DNA of 64,000 nucleotides from Nectonema munidae (GCA_030549495.1 JAUIRK010000251.1:186001-250000); one strand, 5' to 3'. Positions 42,640 to 56,668 are shown, numbered from the stretch's first letter. Program-made: numbers and translations. The notes: generated by a model from the sequence alone, not told the origin.

Positions 42640-42830
42640 TAAAGTGTTAACCTACAATTCAGTTATTATTTTATTAACTACTTAGTTATTTAGTTGTTAG
42701 ATTGATAATAATAATAATTAATTAGTTATATAAGCAGTCAATCAATCAATTAATATAATAATTAGTTAGTAATTTAGTGAATTAATTAATTTTTAAGGAT
42801 TATAAGTTAGGTTAATCAATAAAATTAAAA
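42640..42830. repeat. Degenerate ATTAGTTA-type simple repeat
   Basis: Imperfect tandem TTAGTTA, TAATAATAAT and ATCAATCAAT runs. A similar ACTAACTA patch lies at 32,560-32,690. Confidence 0.6.
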
Positions 42831-44159
42831 AATTTATCCCTTGAGGAGAGCGGTGGTAAAAGTCTAGGCAAGGTCGATGAAAGGGAAAAAAGAGAAGGTC
42901 GAAAGAGAGGAATTGTTCATGTTAGTTATCATCAGGGTAATACTTCATGCTTTTATAATTGTTTAATTGTACAGTTACACGGAAGGGGTGGGATCGTGAT
43001 TTAGCTAGACACGTCATTTACACATGTAAAAAGAATATTTACTTAAAAAATTATTTTAAAGCTCATCTTCAGCTTGTATGGAAGAAAATTGCATTCAATA
43101 AATGCTGTTATAGAGTAAACAAACATTCAAAAAATACGAAGAAAATAATTTTTTATCTCAAACTTAGCAAAATATATAAATATTTATTTTTCACATTCTT
43201 TTTTGTGTTTAGAAGAAATGTTCAATCAGCTTCAATAGTTCCAGGAATCTGTTAAATGAAGAAGACAAAAAGAATAGTTTTCCAAAGTATATATCCTCTT
43301 ATTAGGATCATATAACAAAAACTGGTTGTTATAAATTGATAATTTATTGATTCTTGATGTTTTTATAAAGTTTTAATTTTTTTAATTTGGGATTATTGGA
43401 TGAACTTTCCTAATGTTTTTAACTTTCATTTTAATACATACTATTATGACTTTTTCTAAGATATCTAAAGTTTACTTATTTATCTATATCATATTTATAT
43501 TATCAGTTTATCAATTTTAGTTTCTTTTCGTAATGTCCCTTCTCAAAAAAAATATGGCTAGTCGTCTATATATTATATATATATTTATATATTTATCATG
43601 AAGTAAGGGTTTACTCATAGATCATTGGCATTCGGATTCTAGGTCCCCTAGAATATTATTGTTACAATCAAAGACGGGTTCTAACTTTAGCAGAAGAGAT
43701 CTTTTTTAGCAACACTAAGGATGGTTGATGGGAGTTCAAAACTTCAATTTTGTAAGCTTTCTGCAAGTTTTTAGAAAAAACTATATTCTAAATCATATTT
43801 AGACTGGGATAAAGTCCATCCTGTATAAAAATCTACCCAATGGGTATGCGAAACAAGAAACATTATTGGTTATTTTATAGATGGCGCTAAACACTACCAC
43901 AAATACTTTGAATAGAAACAAGTCAAATAATTATATTTTTGAAATTAAAATCAAGACAATCAGAAATTAATTTCATTTATTAATATGTATATTATACACT
44001 TAATATCACATATATATATATAAGTAAGTAATGCACGTTTTATATGTAAATTATTTGATGTACGTATAAAGTTTGTGCACTCATGAGAAAGCAATGCAAT
44101 TCATAGCTAGAATTATATGATATAAAAATTTAAAATTCCCACAATTCATAAATGGGTTT

Positions 44160-44290
44160 TACAGTTATTTGTACAAAAATAAAGTATCATCTTTGCATAT
44201 GAACTTCCCACATACACTGCATTTTTCTGTTCCCCTTTTTCTAGGCTTGAAAGTAGAAGAACAATAGAGAACCTCTTAGAGTAGATGTTG
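44160..44290 (-). pseudogene. piggyBac transposase C-terminal fragment
   Basis: The reverse strand reads RKRGTEKCSVCGKFICKDD, matching the RGTRKCSLCKKFICKKH tail of the 7.2-8.9 kb copy. Only the Cys-rich end is recognisable, so this is a second, more truncated family member in the opposite orientation. Confidence 0.65.
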
Positions 44291-44619
44291 TAGCAGTTTC
44301 ACTAGTACTGGTGAAACCGTAAAAAGGTAACAAGTTTAGAGTAGATAAACGAGTAAATAAATTTTAGCTTTATAGACTTTGCTAAATGTCTTTAAAACAT
44401 TGTTTTCCTCCTTTTACCTCATCAAAGTCCTACGTGTCATTTATTTGCAATTAACAAACTAATTTTCGTCTGCTTTTTGTTTTGTTTTCAATACAAATCT
44501 GATTTTATTGGATATAATCTCAGTGTTTCAGACTATTGGGTAGATGAAAAAAATTTATTTAAATATTAACAAAACTTTATATCATTTTTATAATAATATT
44601 TTAGAAATAGTAAAGCAGA

Positions 44620-46330
44620 AAGCGTTTCATCATTTCTCATTTTTAATTTGAAGTAGCCCATCGAAGAAAAACTATTTCTGGTCTAGAATAGGTTGGTTTT
44701 ATTGTTTTGAGAGCATTGTTAATCAGCTCAAATTTCTCTGATCTTTTTTTAAACTCATTAAAAAGGATGAATTCTTTCCTGATTGACCTAAATGTTGTTT
44801 CATCTTGTGGTACAAAATTTTATTCCTCATTATATTCCCTCATAATTTGATCCAGTTCTTCTTTTAGTGAATATCTTTCTTTTTTTCCTCTACTTTTTCA
44901 TTTCTTCAATCTCATCGTCTTTATTTTCTTCACATTTTTCTTTCCCATATATTCTTTCCAATTTTTTTACAGCTGTCTTTAATATATCCTTTTCATCTAT
45001 AACTTCCCCATATTCATCAAATTTTTCATTCAAAAAAATTGGAGAATGCAGAAAACTAGATAATTGTAAAATTTTTTGTTTCTGTTTTTTATTAAACGAA
45101 AGTTAACTGCGTCCTTAACTTTAGAACTAAAAAAATAGTCAACTTTATTCAATTTCTCAGAAACAAAAACATTACTTTTTTTAAATCGGTTATATTAGTT
45201 GAATCTTTACATAAGTATTGCGATACAGTTTTGTTCGGCTCTAAACCGTATATTACACTCTCTATGATAAAAATTTCAACATTGTTTAAAACAAAATCTT
45301 CGTCATTTTCTAAAAGTATAATTTTAACTTCTCTCTGAGTATCTAAAAATTTTTCCAGCATATCAAAAAGGGAATTCCATCTTGTTTTTACATCTACAAT
45401 AAGCTTCTTTTCCTTACCGTGATTTTTGGCAACAATCTTCATCTATCATTTTTAGTTGGTGACCTACAGAAATAATTTACGATTTTTCGAACTTGGTTAA
45501 CAGCATTTTGCACTTCTTTACTTGAGAACTCATCAAAAGTATCAAAATCACATTCTGAATCTGAGCTATCACTATTCGTTATATCAAAACTATATGGTAG
45601 CTTTTTTTAGAATATAAAATATCGGAGACAGCTAGATGCAAAGCACGAGCATTACAAGTGATGTGTTCAATTTCAGATAATTTTCCAAGTTTTAGAATTA
45701 GGGAGCAGGCATCAGAGATGAGTGAAACAAAATCATTTTTCAAATCAAGAGAAAAATCTTGTAGGATTTTTTCAATTTTAAAGAGTATCGCCTGGGTATT
45801 TGTGCTCCATCTATCCTGAAAAAACATAAACAGCAAAAAGATTTCTCAAAATACATTCAAGTATCTTCTGTTACCACAACCTGTTGCTTCGTCTTAGCTA
45901 AGTGAGAAAAGTTTTTCATCGACTTTCAATTTTTGAAAATTGTTCTTCATTTGGTTCTTGATGTCTTCATAAAAATCCGAAAACTGTTTTTTATTTGTGA
46001 CTTACTTTTAGGTGTGAAGTATCCATTTATTTCAAAAGCTTTTAAGGTATTCACTTCAAGAAAGCAGAGAAAATGTTAAACCATCTTTAGCTACTAGTTT
46101 TGAAATTATAGAATTTATTGATTCTTCTTTTGCTTTCAAAATATTAGTGTCCATAAATGCGGGCCTTTTACTCGTTCCAAATTAATCAATATTTTCATTG
46201 GATCTTTTTACTTGTATTTCATGTTTGTGTTTCAAATGATCAAGTAATCCTTTAGTACTTGATACAGTGACCTTATTTTTTTCTTAACAATATTTACATT
46301 TGGCTCTTTCGTCTATTTTCCTGAACAAAT
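44620..46330 (-). pseudogene. hAT transposase with BED zinc finger, decayed
   Basis: Reading right to left: WAHYLFRKIDERAKCKYC (BED finger start) and GLLDHLKHKHEIQVKR. Then DRWSTNTQAILFKIEKILQD, LKNDFVSLISDACSLILKLG and HITCNARALHLAVSDILY (catalytic core), VDVKTRWNSLFDMLEKFL, and at the left a weak C-terminus with LINNALKTIKPTYSRPEIVF. The parts are in correct order for a hAT element over about 1.7 kb, with several frame changes and stops between them. The C-terminal block resembles the 25.8-kb fragment. Confidence 0.85.
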
Positions 46331-47229
46331 AATGAGCCCAAAAAAAAAGATTTTCTTTCGGTACTAATATCTCTGAAATTATCCGAAACCACTGATTAAT
46401 AATCAAAATTTATAAATCTAAAAAAATGAAAATTATTACTACAATAAATTTGAGAAAATTAAATATAACACAAATTAGATAGTTATGTTTTTACTTGTTT
46501 TAGATCTAAAAAATTATAAATTCTTTGTTTTAAATACAATTATTCAAATTAGACTTATTAATTTTTGAAGAAAAAGAAGAACAAAAATTGTCTGAAATTA
46601 AAATGAATAAAATCATATAACAAAATGATAACTATATGTATAATCAACAAAAAATTTTAATATAAAAAATAGTATAAAATATAAATATAATTTTAACTTA
46701 ATAAAAAATTAATTTATGTTTATGACAGTAAAAAATTTATTTATCAGATTTAAGTTTAATTTTTCGAAAAGATTTTTTTGTTCTTTTTAATATTTTTAGT
46801 TTTAAATATAAAAACTATATAATTTTTCTAAATTTAAATATTGAAAAAAAAATAAAAAAAGGGTTTTTTGTTTGAAATTAATATTTTTTCCTCGTACAAA
46901 GGAATTTTCCCCCGGATACGCGGTAAGGCTACATTTGTTTCGAAAGATCAATCTAATATAATAATATTCTATTCTAAATGTTTGTTTTATGTTCTTTTCA
47001 TCATGTTTACCTACTTTTATAAACTAAAGCTTCAACTAATTTTTTAATTAAAATAAAAAAAATTCCTTTTTTCAAAAAATATACTTGAAACGTAAAAGTT
47101 CATCATTTTAATTTTTTATGAACTTTCTAAAACTTTTAAAGTTTTAAAATTCTTTTTAATTTTGGTATATTAATCTTTGGAAATATAAAAATATTTTGTA
47201 ACTATATATTTTCATACAATAATATAATA

Positions 47230-49580
47230 TTACATTTCATGATAATATTAATTTTAATTTATATATTTTTATGTTAAATATTATCTTCATTAACTCTATT
47301 CGTGGCGGGCTATTTTTATTACCTTCCCCTCTTTTTCTCACTATTTTTAGAACTTCCCCTCTTTTCCTAAAGTAAATATTTTTACAAATTTCTCGCTTGT
47401 ACCCACTAAATAATTTATTGAAAATCTGATCCTTTATTCTTTGAAAATCTGATGGTCCTCTAAATCTTGCATGAGATTTCATATTGAGCACTCAATAAGA
47501 ATTCTAAATTTTCTAAAAAGAAATATTTCAAAATTACTGAAACTTTGAAAGACAATCAAATATTCAAAAATTAAAAAAGAATAATCATAATCTGAATTTG
47601 GAGAAATTTTAAAAGAAATAAAATCTAATATTAAAAATATATATGAAAGTTCTCCCTGAGAAAAATATCAAGAAAGAATTGATGCCTAAGAAAAAATTTT
47701 TATATACAAACATCGTTAGGAAAAATCATGAAATTTTAGTTTCTACTAAAGTTTTAAATATAAAAGATATTGAATTTTGTTCTGTTTTCATCAAAAATGA
47801 ATTTGAAAAGTTCAATAGCATTAAAATTTTAAGACAAATCTACAGCAGAAAAGGCAAAATTTATTCTGAAATCTAACAATGTGAAATTGATCAATCCGAT
47901 AAAGTTTTTTCCTAAAATATACAATTTAATTTTTTTTACAATGAACGATGACTATATTTTTAATCGTTTTAAAAATGATGATATGGAAACTTTACTCAAT
48001 GAAGGTACAATATTTCAAACTTGCGATATTTAATATTTGTCCTTCTATTTATAAATATTAATGTAAAGCAATTTTAGGCTGTTTTCGCATAAAGGAACTG
48101 ATTGGGATATCAATAAACTAACAGAATTTAAATGCGACATCTGTTCTAAAATGGTTTTACTGGTTCTAATGACTTGCCCGGGTTTATCTCGTCGGTTAGA
48201 ACACACCCCAACAGTTCTTTTAGACACTTCAATATCAAACTTGTAGAATTTAAAAATTTTGCTAAAAAACCTTGCATTTTACAGAATCTTTTTTCAGAAA
48301 TAAAAATAAAGTCTGGGCAACAGTTGAACTTCTTATAAAAAAATGAGGATAACTTACATCAAAAATGAAATTGCACTAGAAGAGAAGATATCAGGGAAAA
48401 GTTTGCTCATCTTAAAGTAAGGTACCGTGGGGTGTTTTCATCGAGAAAGCAGAATTGCGCCCCTTGTATCGAACTATGAGGAAAGGAGGCTTGATGTTGG
48501 ATCGAACTTAAGACCTTCATTTATCGAAAGCTTTTAGAAATAGGGTGAAATATTGGTCAACTTTGAAAATATTATGAAAATTTAATAACAAATGAATATA
48601 AATATAGCAAGAGAACTTGGAAAGAAATTGATTGAGTTTTTAAATCGCGTGATAAAAAGTCTGACTCTTTGTTATTAATGTTAATGGTACTGAAATTACG
48701 TGTAACAACACATTGTGTTCACATTTTAATTATCATTTTTCCACAAATTTTAGTTTAGAATCAGGTCATTTATCATGTGAAGAATATTTAGATTAGGAAA
48801 TTAAATCTCTTAAATTAAAGTTGAATGATTTAATTTTGGCCTTTACGAATCTAAAAAGTTCGAATTGCGTAGACATTTATTGTCTTAAAATTTAGAACCT
48901 AAAATATATACAAAATTTTATTTCTCCCACACTATGCTGGCTTTTAATCTTGTTTGAATAGGAGTATTTTCCTATCCTAAAAGAAAGCAAAATTACCCAA
49001 TACACAAAAAAAGTGACAATAATTTCGACTTATGTCATAATTTTTTGAATAAATTAATTTTTTCCTTCAAACAATTATGTGGACTCATAGTAAATTCATA
49101 ATTTGGAATAATTTTGTTAATAAAGGGGAATCAGGATGAATTTTCTGTAATATAAGGAAATGTTCTGGTAGCTTCGATAAGCATATTAATTCGTACACAA
49201 CATTGATAAAAATGATGATAAAAGCAACCAAAATTTGTTCATAAAGGTTCATTTGATGAAGGAGTTTTCGTTTGGCTATAACTTTTGCAAAACTTTGTTT
49301 TGATCTTGATGTATTAAAAATCAAAAACAATTTGGAAATGAAGGCAAAGTTTTTTGATTCAAGTTCTTAATTATCTGGAAAATATCCACTTCTGAAAAAA
49401 TATTTTAACATAATAAACTTGTGCGAGAATACATGAGGAAGGTGAGCGAAATGGAGCCATCTGTAGCAAAATGTACCTCAAATTCAAAAACCCTATAAAT
49501 GCTTGGCTAAGTTTGTTCGCTCAAGTGCTAGGAAGAAGGGACGGGGTAGTAAAGTACCCCTTCTTTTTCTCAGATATAAT
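47230..49580. other. No gene recognised
   Basis: Short open frames occur (47,643-47,876 plus, 48,045-48,227 minus, 49,085-49,330 minus) without recognisable motifs. Patches at 48,160-48,240 and 48,420-48,520 are slightly GC-richer, and either could be an unrecognised repeat. Confidence 0.5.
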
Positions 49581-49591
49581 AAGTTTTCATA

Positions 49592-49877
49592 AATATTTTT
49601 AATGTGATATATATATTTCAACTATGCTAAATTCACTTAACTTGTCTATTATTTTTATCGAAATGTATCAAATCTGCGAAAAAAATTATTTTTATTTTAC
49701 AGTTCACCTCAAAAATAACTTTTAATCTAAATAATTATATAAGGTTTTTTACATCTATATACCCATTTTCAAGTATGCTGAATTCAGTGGTGATATTTAT
49801 TTTTTAGGAACTGTCAAAAAATTGATTTATATATGACAGCTCATCTTAAAAAGAAATTTTTTATCTAAATATATATA
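49592..49877. repeat. Short repeat, two tandem copies beside Tigger 2
   Basis: The units at about 49,592-49,757 and 49,758-49,877 share the pattern TATATACCCATTTTCAAGTA, GCTGAATTCA, CTGTCAAAAA, TATGACAGCTCA and TTTATCTAAATA. The first is more diverged. Relatives lie at 51,465-51,610 and 63,845-63,966. Confidence 0.65.
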
Positions 49878-51455
49878 CAGTCAGACCTCGTTAATCCGAC
49901 ATCGTTGGTACCTAAGTTTTTTCTGTCGGATTGCGAAATGTCGGATTAATGAAGTTTGTTTTAGTGTAACTTCAAATTTCTATAGAAACACTCAGCTCAA
50001 GCATAACTATTTATATTCTTGTCAAACAGAGTGTAAAAAGTATAAAAAAAATTATTTAAAAAATATCTTTCAAGCTTTTTCAAAAAAAATCTTTAATAGA
50101 AGTCGAACTAATAGAAATTCAAAATAGTTGAAAGTGCTTTTCTAGCTTCAACTAAAGTAGTTGGAAGTTTATATTCATCATCTTCATCGTCTTTCAAATT
50201 TTTGCCACTTTCTACTTCAGAAGATGAAATCAAAGTGATGATTTGTTGCTCAGTTAACATTTCAGCTGTTTCAATGTTAGCATCAACATTTGCATAAGCG
50301 ATTGCTGACATTACTTCCTCAAACTCCCTGTTCGAAGCGAATGAGTAATTCTTGAAGCTCACATAAATTTGTGTTTTCTGTATCTCTATGTTCATCAACA
50401 TTTGTCACATTCATTGTAAGGTAAGATTTAGCAAGAATGCCTGTATGTCTCCAACAATTTACGACTGTAGTCTGTTCAACCAAACCCCAGGCATTATACA
50501 CCATACCAAGTGCTTACGTTTACTTTCAAATCTTCTTTATCATTAATACATTGGATGAAATGGCGTGTAATGAATTTACGATAATGTAATTTAAAGTTAC
50601 ATATGATTGGTTGGATGTGTGAAGTGGAGTTTGGTGGCAAAAAAACTACCCTGGTGTTTGTGAGCTTTAGTCCAGCTTGTTTGTGACTGGTGGCATTATC
50701 GCATAGTAGAATCATTTGTTTTTTTGGCATCTCTCATGAGTCTGTCAAAGTTTTTAAACCAAATCAAAAAATAATTGTGGTCATCCAGGCTGACTTATTT
50801 GAATAATAATCACAATAAACTTTGGGATCGAAATTTTTAACAAAGCATCGTGGGCGAGCAAATTTTGCATTCGGCTCCAAACGAAAAAAGAGGCCAGTTT
50901 CATCCATGTTATAGATGTTTTCTGGATCATAATTTTTAAGATCATTCTGCATTTTTTCTCTAAATTGTTGAACTTCATTCATGCTACAACTGGAGCTTTC
51001 TCTATGTTTAATAAAAAATTTGATACCATGACGTTTTTTGAAACGGTCAAGCCAACCGCTAAAGTATTTGAACTCGTTTCCAAATACACGAGCTTTCGAA
51101 ATGAGAATATCATCATTTATTGAGGCGCCACGAGCTGATACGTCCGTACCACATATACAAAGCACTTTCCATTGCTTGATGTTTTGCACTACGCAAGCGA
51201 AGTACACTTGTTTCATTCGTATCCATATTCAACACTTTTCTTTTTTAGACAAAATCACTTATTGTCGAACGGCCAATGATTGTTTGATAAATATTTGAAA
51301 AGTGTGAAGCTATCTCGTGTTGAGTGGATCTGGGGTGATCTGATTTGTACATGCATATCTCACGTTTTTGATTTACAGATAAGTCCATACGTGATCGTTT
51401 AGTAGAGTGGAAGATGCTACTGGAATTTTCTTAGGATTGATTAGACATTTTCTTA
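49878..51455 (-). mobile_element. Tigger (pogo) transposon 2, one end missing
   Basis: The terminus on the left, CAGTCAGACCTCGTTAATCC, follows TATATATA and has an internal inverted echo (TGTCGGATTGCGAAATGTCG then GATTAATGAAG). The transposase runs leftwards from near 51,448. No matching right terminus is seen: the repeat at 51,465 begins directly upstream of the start codon, so the 5' leader and terminal repeat have been lost. Confidence 0.8.
50116..51448 (-). pseudogene. Tigger transposase 2, broken
   Basis: The minus strand shows MDLSVNQKREICMYKSDHPR (psq helix-turn-helix), STQHEIASHFSNIYQTIIGR, WLDRFKKRHGIKFF (CENP-B domain end), ENIYNMDETGLFFRLEPNAK (first Asp), MILLCDNATSHKQAGLKL (second Asp) and VVFLPPNSTSHIQP. 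The third Asp (family HIQPMDAGI) is lost in a small deletion giving HIQPIICNFK. There are frame changes near 51,220, 50,750 and 50,500. It differs in sequence from the 1.7-kb Tigger and is clearly older. Confidence 0.9.
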
Positions 51456-51464
51456 TAAAAAGTT

Positions 51465-51610
51465 TCTTATACATATATACCCATTTTCAAGTATGTAGAA
51501 TTGAGGAGTGATGTTTAATTTTTATGACAATCAATCAAACCTGTCAAAAAAATAAGCTATATATGACAACTCATGTCATTAAAATTTTTATTGAAATACT
51601 AATCTATGTC
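51465..51610. repeat. Short repeat, copy on the far side of Tigger 2
   Basis: Contains CATATATACCCATTTTCAAG, AACCTGTCAAAAAAATAAGC and TATATGACAACTCATG, matching the copies left of the Tigger element in the same orientation. Confidence 0.65.
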
Positions 51611-53735
51611 AAAATATATGCAGATATAAGTATATTAGTGAGATGAGCCCTGGGTCCTGGGTTGAAGAAGCCTGGTCTAATATAATGCTAAAAATAGGGA
51701 AAAATTTAACTTTGAAATTATATATCAACTTTTTGTGAAAAACCAAGTTTTCGTTCGTATTTCAATGACGAATTTTCATCTTAATTAAAAATCGCAGCCA
51801 ACAAGCAGAAAACCGTTTATATCTGGAAAACCCTAAATTCGTTATTTTGTTCCACAAAGATTGAATTCAAAGAACAAAAATAGTCTGCTTTGTATGATAT
51901 GAAAATTCTTCCAACATGTAATACGTCTGGTGACCTTTTAGTTTATGTTTCTATCCGGTGCCCCCTTTAAACTTATAAATCCAAAGAGTAATTGTTAATT
52001 CTTTGACTCCAATGTTATATGACACAGGTCAATAAGTTTTTAAAATGGTATACTTCGCAAAGTTTTAAACTTCTGATAGATTGGCAATCTTCTAGTTTAA
52101 GAGCATATCATATATAATTGCACCATTTCTTGTTTTTTCTCTGAAGCTTCTTAACCCTTTATGCTCACGCACCCCTTCGGTGGTCTCTATCCCCTCCCCC
52201 CCCCCCCCCCCCATAAAGGGGTGAAATAACCATGGGTTGGAAAATGAGTTAAAAACGAGAAATCATCTGCGTCTTTTATAGATGAATATCGGATGAAATA
52301 TGTCTTACAAAGTTCATATATAATCCAATGGGTGCAGGATCTAAAAATTTTGAAATGACAACTCATAATGGGTATAATGAAAGGAGTCAACTAAATCCCA
52401 GAATATATTATAAGAAATTAAATAATAAATATTTTTACTATTGAAAACATAAGTTATTTAGTTACTTAAAAAAATGACTATTTGATTTTCATTAATTAAA
52501 ATTGACAAAATAGAACTATAAATAGTATATATAGCTTGAATAGTATAATACAAGCATAATCTCACCGTATCCTGATAACATCACAATACGTTTTGTTTTT
52601 TTATCAAACAATAATCACATGAATTATTTTATTACACGACTACTGACGTGCAAATGAATATATAGAGTATATGTATTTTGTAAATAGCATAGATTTTTTG
52701 GTCCTTTACAACTTTTTTATGAGAGTTTACTACTTGATTAATTTTTTTATCAAGATACAATATCGTTAATAATAACAAATAAAAGCGTTAGCTTTATACA
52801 TATAATTAAAATTACCGTTTCACTTGAGCCTTGGGACATTGCTATACATATAATATCAATAACGTGCATAATTAATTATTTTTTATATATCAAAGTAAAA
52901 ACACGAGTAAATTCATAATAACAGTTTTTTTCTACTTTTTCTATTAATACTAAAGCTGGAATTTTTTGAGTTTCCACGATCTCTAATTCTATATTTATCG
53001 CCTTTCATTATAACAAAGTATCATGAGATGAGTAGAAAGAAAGGGGATGGTGTTACACTTCAATGATTCATTATATATTTTAAGTAGTATAATTTGAGTT
53101 GTATTCATTAAAATGTTTTAAATGAATTCGTAGTATAATTACAATATCTATAATAAATGTTTTTTATTTTAAAATTAATACTTATGTTAAGTTAATAAAA
53201 ATGAATAATATATATAGCGTTAAATCCCGTGTGTCGAAGTTAAGGGGACAGGCTAAAACATTGATACAACGCAATTTCATAAATTTTAACTCCCTTTTCT
53301 CAATTGGCAATATTACAGGAAAGTTAGAAATTTAAGTTCTCATAAGTGTTAATCAGCGTCAACACGTTAAAATAACCAATGGAATAATATACTGTTGCCA
53401 ATTAATTTTCAGAAGTAGTATAATTCGTTTGTTATGTGGCAATTAATAGAGACATCAAAGAATAAAAATCATATAACAAAAATACAAACATAAAGGTATA
53501 CAAAACATTGCAAGAATGGGAAAAAAAAGTTTAATTAAATTTTCCAAAATATTGTGGAACAAAATTCTATTTGATTAAAATCATTTAAAATTAATGTTTA
53601 TTAGTTGGTTTTTTTTTCGTTCTTGTAAATTATTACATAACATAACATAATTTATTAAGCGAAAAAATAAGCTAATGAAAAGCTTGTTAGGATCGCATCA
53701 ATACAGAAAAAACAATTATGTTAAAATTTATTCAG
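51611..53735. other. No gene recognised; one C-tract
   Basis: A run of about 17 C lies at 52,196-52,212, next to CACCCCTTCGGTGGTC. Otherwise AT-rich without coding signal. Confidence 0.55.
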
Positions 53736-53740
53736 CTATT

Positions 53741-53900
53741 TAAATATAAAAACCTCGTCTCTCCAGTAGGAATCAAGGCGATTTTTGAAAACGTTGATTG
53801 ATGATGCATCCAGAATGTCTTCATGTAGTTTGTTCCAGTCATTTATGATTCTATTCGAAAAGGAAGATCTTAAAAATGCTTTTGCACATCTTACTTATTA
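53741..53900 (-). mobile_element. LINE (Jockey/CR1-like) ORF2 C-terminal fragment
   Basis: The minus strand reads CAKAFLRSSFSNRIINDWNK, LHEDILDASSINVFKNRLDS and YWRDEVF. This is the family's C-terminal pattern (FSNRVVN.WN.LP..VV...S.N.FK..LD..W). No upstream RT domain was seen to its right, so it is a short, fairly well preserved fragment typical of 5'-truncated LINE insertions. Confidence 0.75.
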
Positions 53901-56360
53901 TTATTATTATGTTTTTTTTCTTTCATGTCTATCCATCTGGGTATGAAGAACTTCTTCTTCTTCTATTTGATTAAAATATCTATTAATATTATTATTATTA
54001 TATTACAAATTTATTTAATAAATATATATTCAGATGAGAAATATTTTATTAAAATTTTGACACAGCAATTATAAAAAATATAAACAACTTTTTAATCTAT
54101 TTCTAATTTTAAAAAATCAAATTGGATGGAGATCAAAGAGAAGTTTTTTTCATCGAATTCATTCCTTTTTCTATTTTATCTGATCAATTTATAGAAGCAA
54201 TGAATTGGAACTACAATGTTTATCTTTACACAAGTATGGTGCAATTAAAAAAACAAGCAATTTCATAATACTCGAGAATACATTTTGTACAATGATATAA
54301 GATGTAAGAGAGAAAATATATAAGAAATATTATTCACATAACATTACCACAGATTCCCTTTACTCAGTTAGTTTCTCTTATTTAATTGGTCAAAAATATA
54401 ACGAATGAACGGAGGAAAGTTAACATATAAATGGATAGAGCAATATTACCATTTATGTCTTTTGATAAAATCTTACATTTACTGTATTTGATAAATAAAA
54501 AAAAATTTTTGCCTTAAAACTATACTTTAAAGATTAAAATTTAGAGTTTAATACTTTAACAGCGTGCTGAATTGATAATAATTCATTAATCAGACAAATC
54601 CACAATGCGATGCAAATGTTTGTGGAGCCAGTAGTGTTAGAGAAACAAGGCCTAACTTTATTATTTATACTTTAAAGCGAATGGTCTCTTCTCTTCGTCT
54701 TTGGTTAAATTTCTAATCATGACATCCCTCTCATCTGTCCAGGCATGGAAGAATAATCTTCTTTTATAGGCCATATCTACAACTAAAAATGGGACTTATA
54801 GAAAGAAAAGTTGAAGAAAAACCTCGTCTTTTAGCACATAGGAATTTTTTTAGTAGAGTTCGACTTATGGAAATGTTTGAGTTATACAGAGTTGAATTAA
54901 GCAAAGTTTGCAAACATTTCTAAAATATTTTTATAATAATTTTAGAGCAGAAACAGTAATTCGTATTGCTTAATTTACTTATTAGATAAGCTCAAACTTG
55001 GATTAAAGTGGTATATTACTTATACTAGTGGAATTTATTTAAACAAATATCGTTTAAAAAATTTAGTATTATTTATAAAATATCATTGAAATTGATATAT
55101 AGTAAATTTATATTTTATTATTAAAACGCAAGAAGACCGCTTAAAATATAATGAAGAAAAACCATATGCAAACGAATATTAAAATTTTTAATTTTCAATT
55201 GTCAATATCTTAATATTAATCTATATATGGACAAAATGAAAAAGATGCAAAAAGATTAATATTAAAAAAGGTGGAATTGTAAAAACGTATTTATTATTAA
55301 CCATTGATTTAATTTTAACTCTAATAAAAGAAAATCTTTATAATTTGTATTTCATAGCTTGTATTTATTTATTTATAACGTGTTATTCATTAAAAATGAG
55401 AATTTTATGTTTATACACAAACAGAATATAAAAGTGATTTATAATTCGGCTGGGTTAGATGAAAAAACACGTCAACACTTATGAAATATTAATTCTTATT
55501 AGATAATTATGCGAATAAATAATTTATTAGATATAGAAAAACATCAAAGATTGCATTATATATTTTCCCTATACATTTTAAATTGAATTTGATTATTAGG
55601 CACGAAAAGGCATTGGATTCGCCTGATTATATAATGCAGATTATGTTAATAATAGAATGTTCTTCGTGGATTTATTATTCATACACGTATATGTAAGAGA
55701 AGGATTCTAAATATAAACTCACTCTAACACATATATTTTTTAGTTAATCGCTTCAAGGAAATTAAATTTTGTAAGATCATATTTACTTTATGTAAAAAAT
55801 CTAACTTTATGTTTGAAAAATCGTGAAAAATATTTTCCATGTAAGAAAATAACGTTTGCATCTCACTGGCGCGACCAAATATTTTTATCATGATGAAACC
55901 TTTACATTTGAAGGGAATGCAGCAGGTAGGAGGGGGAAAGGAAGGAGCGCATTTTGGGGGAGAACAAGTATATAAAATTTATATCCTATAAAATTTGATA
56001 TTTTTGACAATATTAGAAATATTTTAAATTTTAGTTAAGTTTTCCTTTTTAATATAATAATAATAATGATATCTTTATTTTCAAAAGTTTCACAAAAAGA
56101 GGTCACAGGTAGTAAAAACAATTTATGAATCAATATTTAATTGATAAGTGGAATAAAAACATGAGAAAAACACAAGAATGTCTTTTGAAGGTCGGTATCA
56201 AAGGCCAAAATAGCCGCTAGAAGATGACATCCCGGTAATAATATAATTTTACTAAAAACAATACAAAAAGAAGTAAGTTTTGTATGATAAAGTTAATTAT
56301 TAATGATATATTATGTTATTTAAATTATATGAGATGAGGAAAGGTAAAGAGAAAAGCATC
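53901..56360. other. No gene recognised
   Basis: AT-rich. The stretch at 54,820-54,900 (AACCTCGTC... GTTCGACTTATGGAAATG) faintly resembles a Tigger end but has no partner. Confidence 0.5.
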
Positions 56361-56367
56361 TATGTAC

Positions 56368-56668
56368 CAGGGCAGGATCAAGGGATCGTGGCGCCCCAGG
56401 GCAAAGGTCCTGAATGGAGCCCTTCACCCCTTGCTCTTTCTTTTCTCACTCATCCATACCCCATCTAAGACAGTCTCCATTAGATGTTCATTTTTCGTGT
56501 TTTAGCAGCAGCAAAATTATCGATGACTTCGTCAAAATCAACACAATCGAGAACTTTTTTCTCAATGCTCATAAGAGCCAGACTTTGGAGGCGGGCTTGC
56601 CCCATAGCGCTCCTTAAGTTGAAAAATGAAATGGCGCCCACACTGCCCTCTCCCTTGATACCGTCCTA
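56368..56668. mobile_element. hAT-type MITE, 301 bp, GC-richer
   Basis: The left end CAGGGCAGGATCAAGG matches the inverted right end TAGGACGGTATCAAGG at 12 of 16 positions. Flanks CTATGTAC and GTATGTAA look like a degraded 8-bp duplication with core TATGTA. It is much richer in GC than its surroundings. The open frames inside it are chance. Confidence 0.65.

Noticed and set aside
44867-45106. Plus-strand Phe/Ser-rich open frame
   Set aside because: It is antisense to the hAT transposase running through 44.6-46.3 kb.
48045-48227. Minus-strand 60-residue open frame containing KPGQVIRTSKTILEQ
   Set aside because: It looks somewhat coding-like, but I cannot match it to a family and nothing around it supports a gene.
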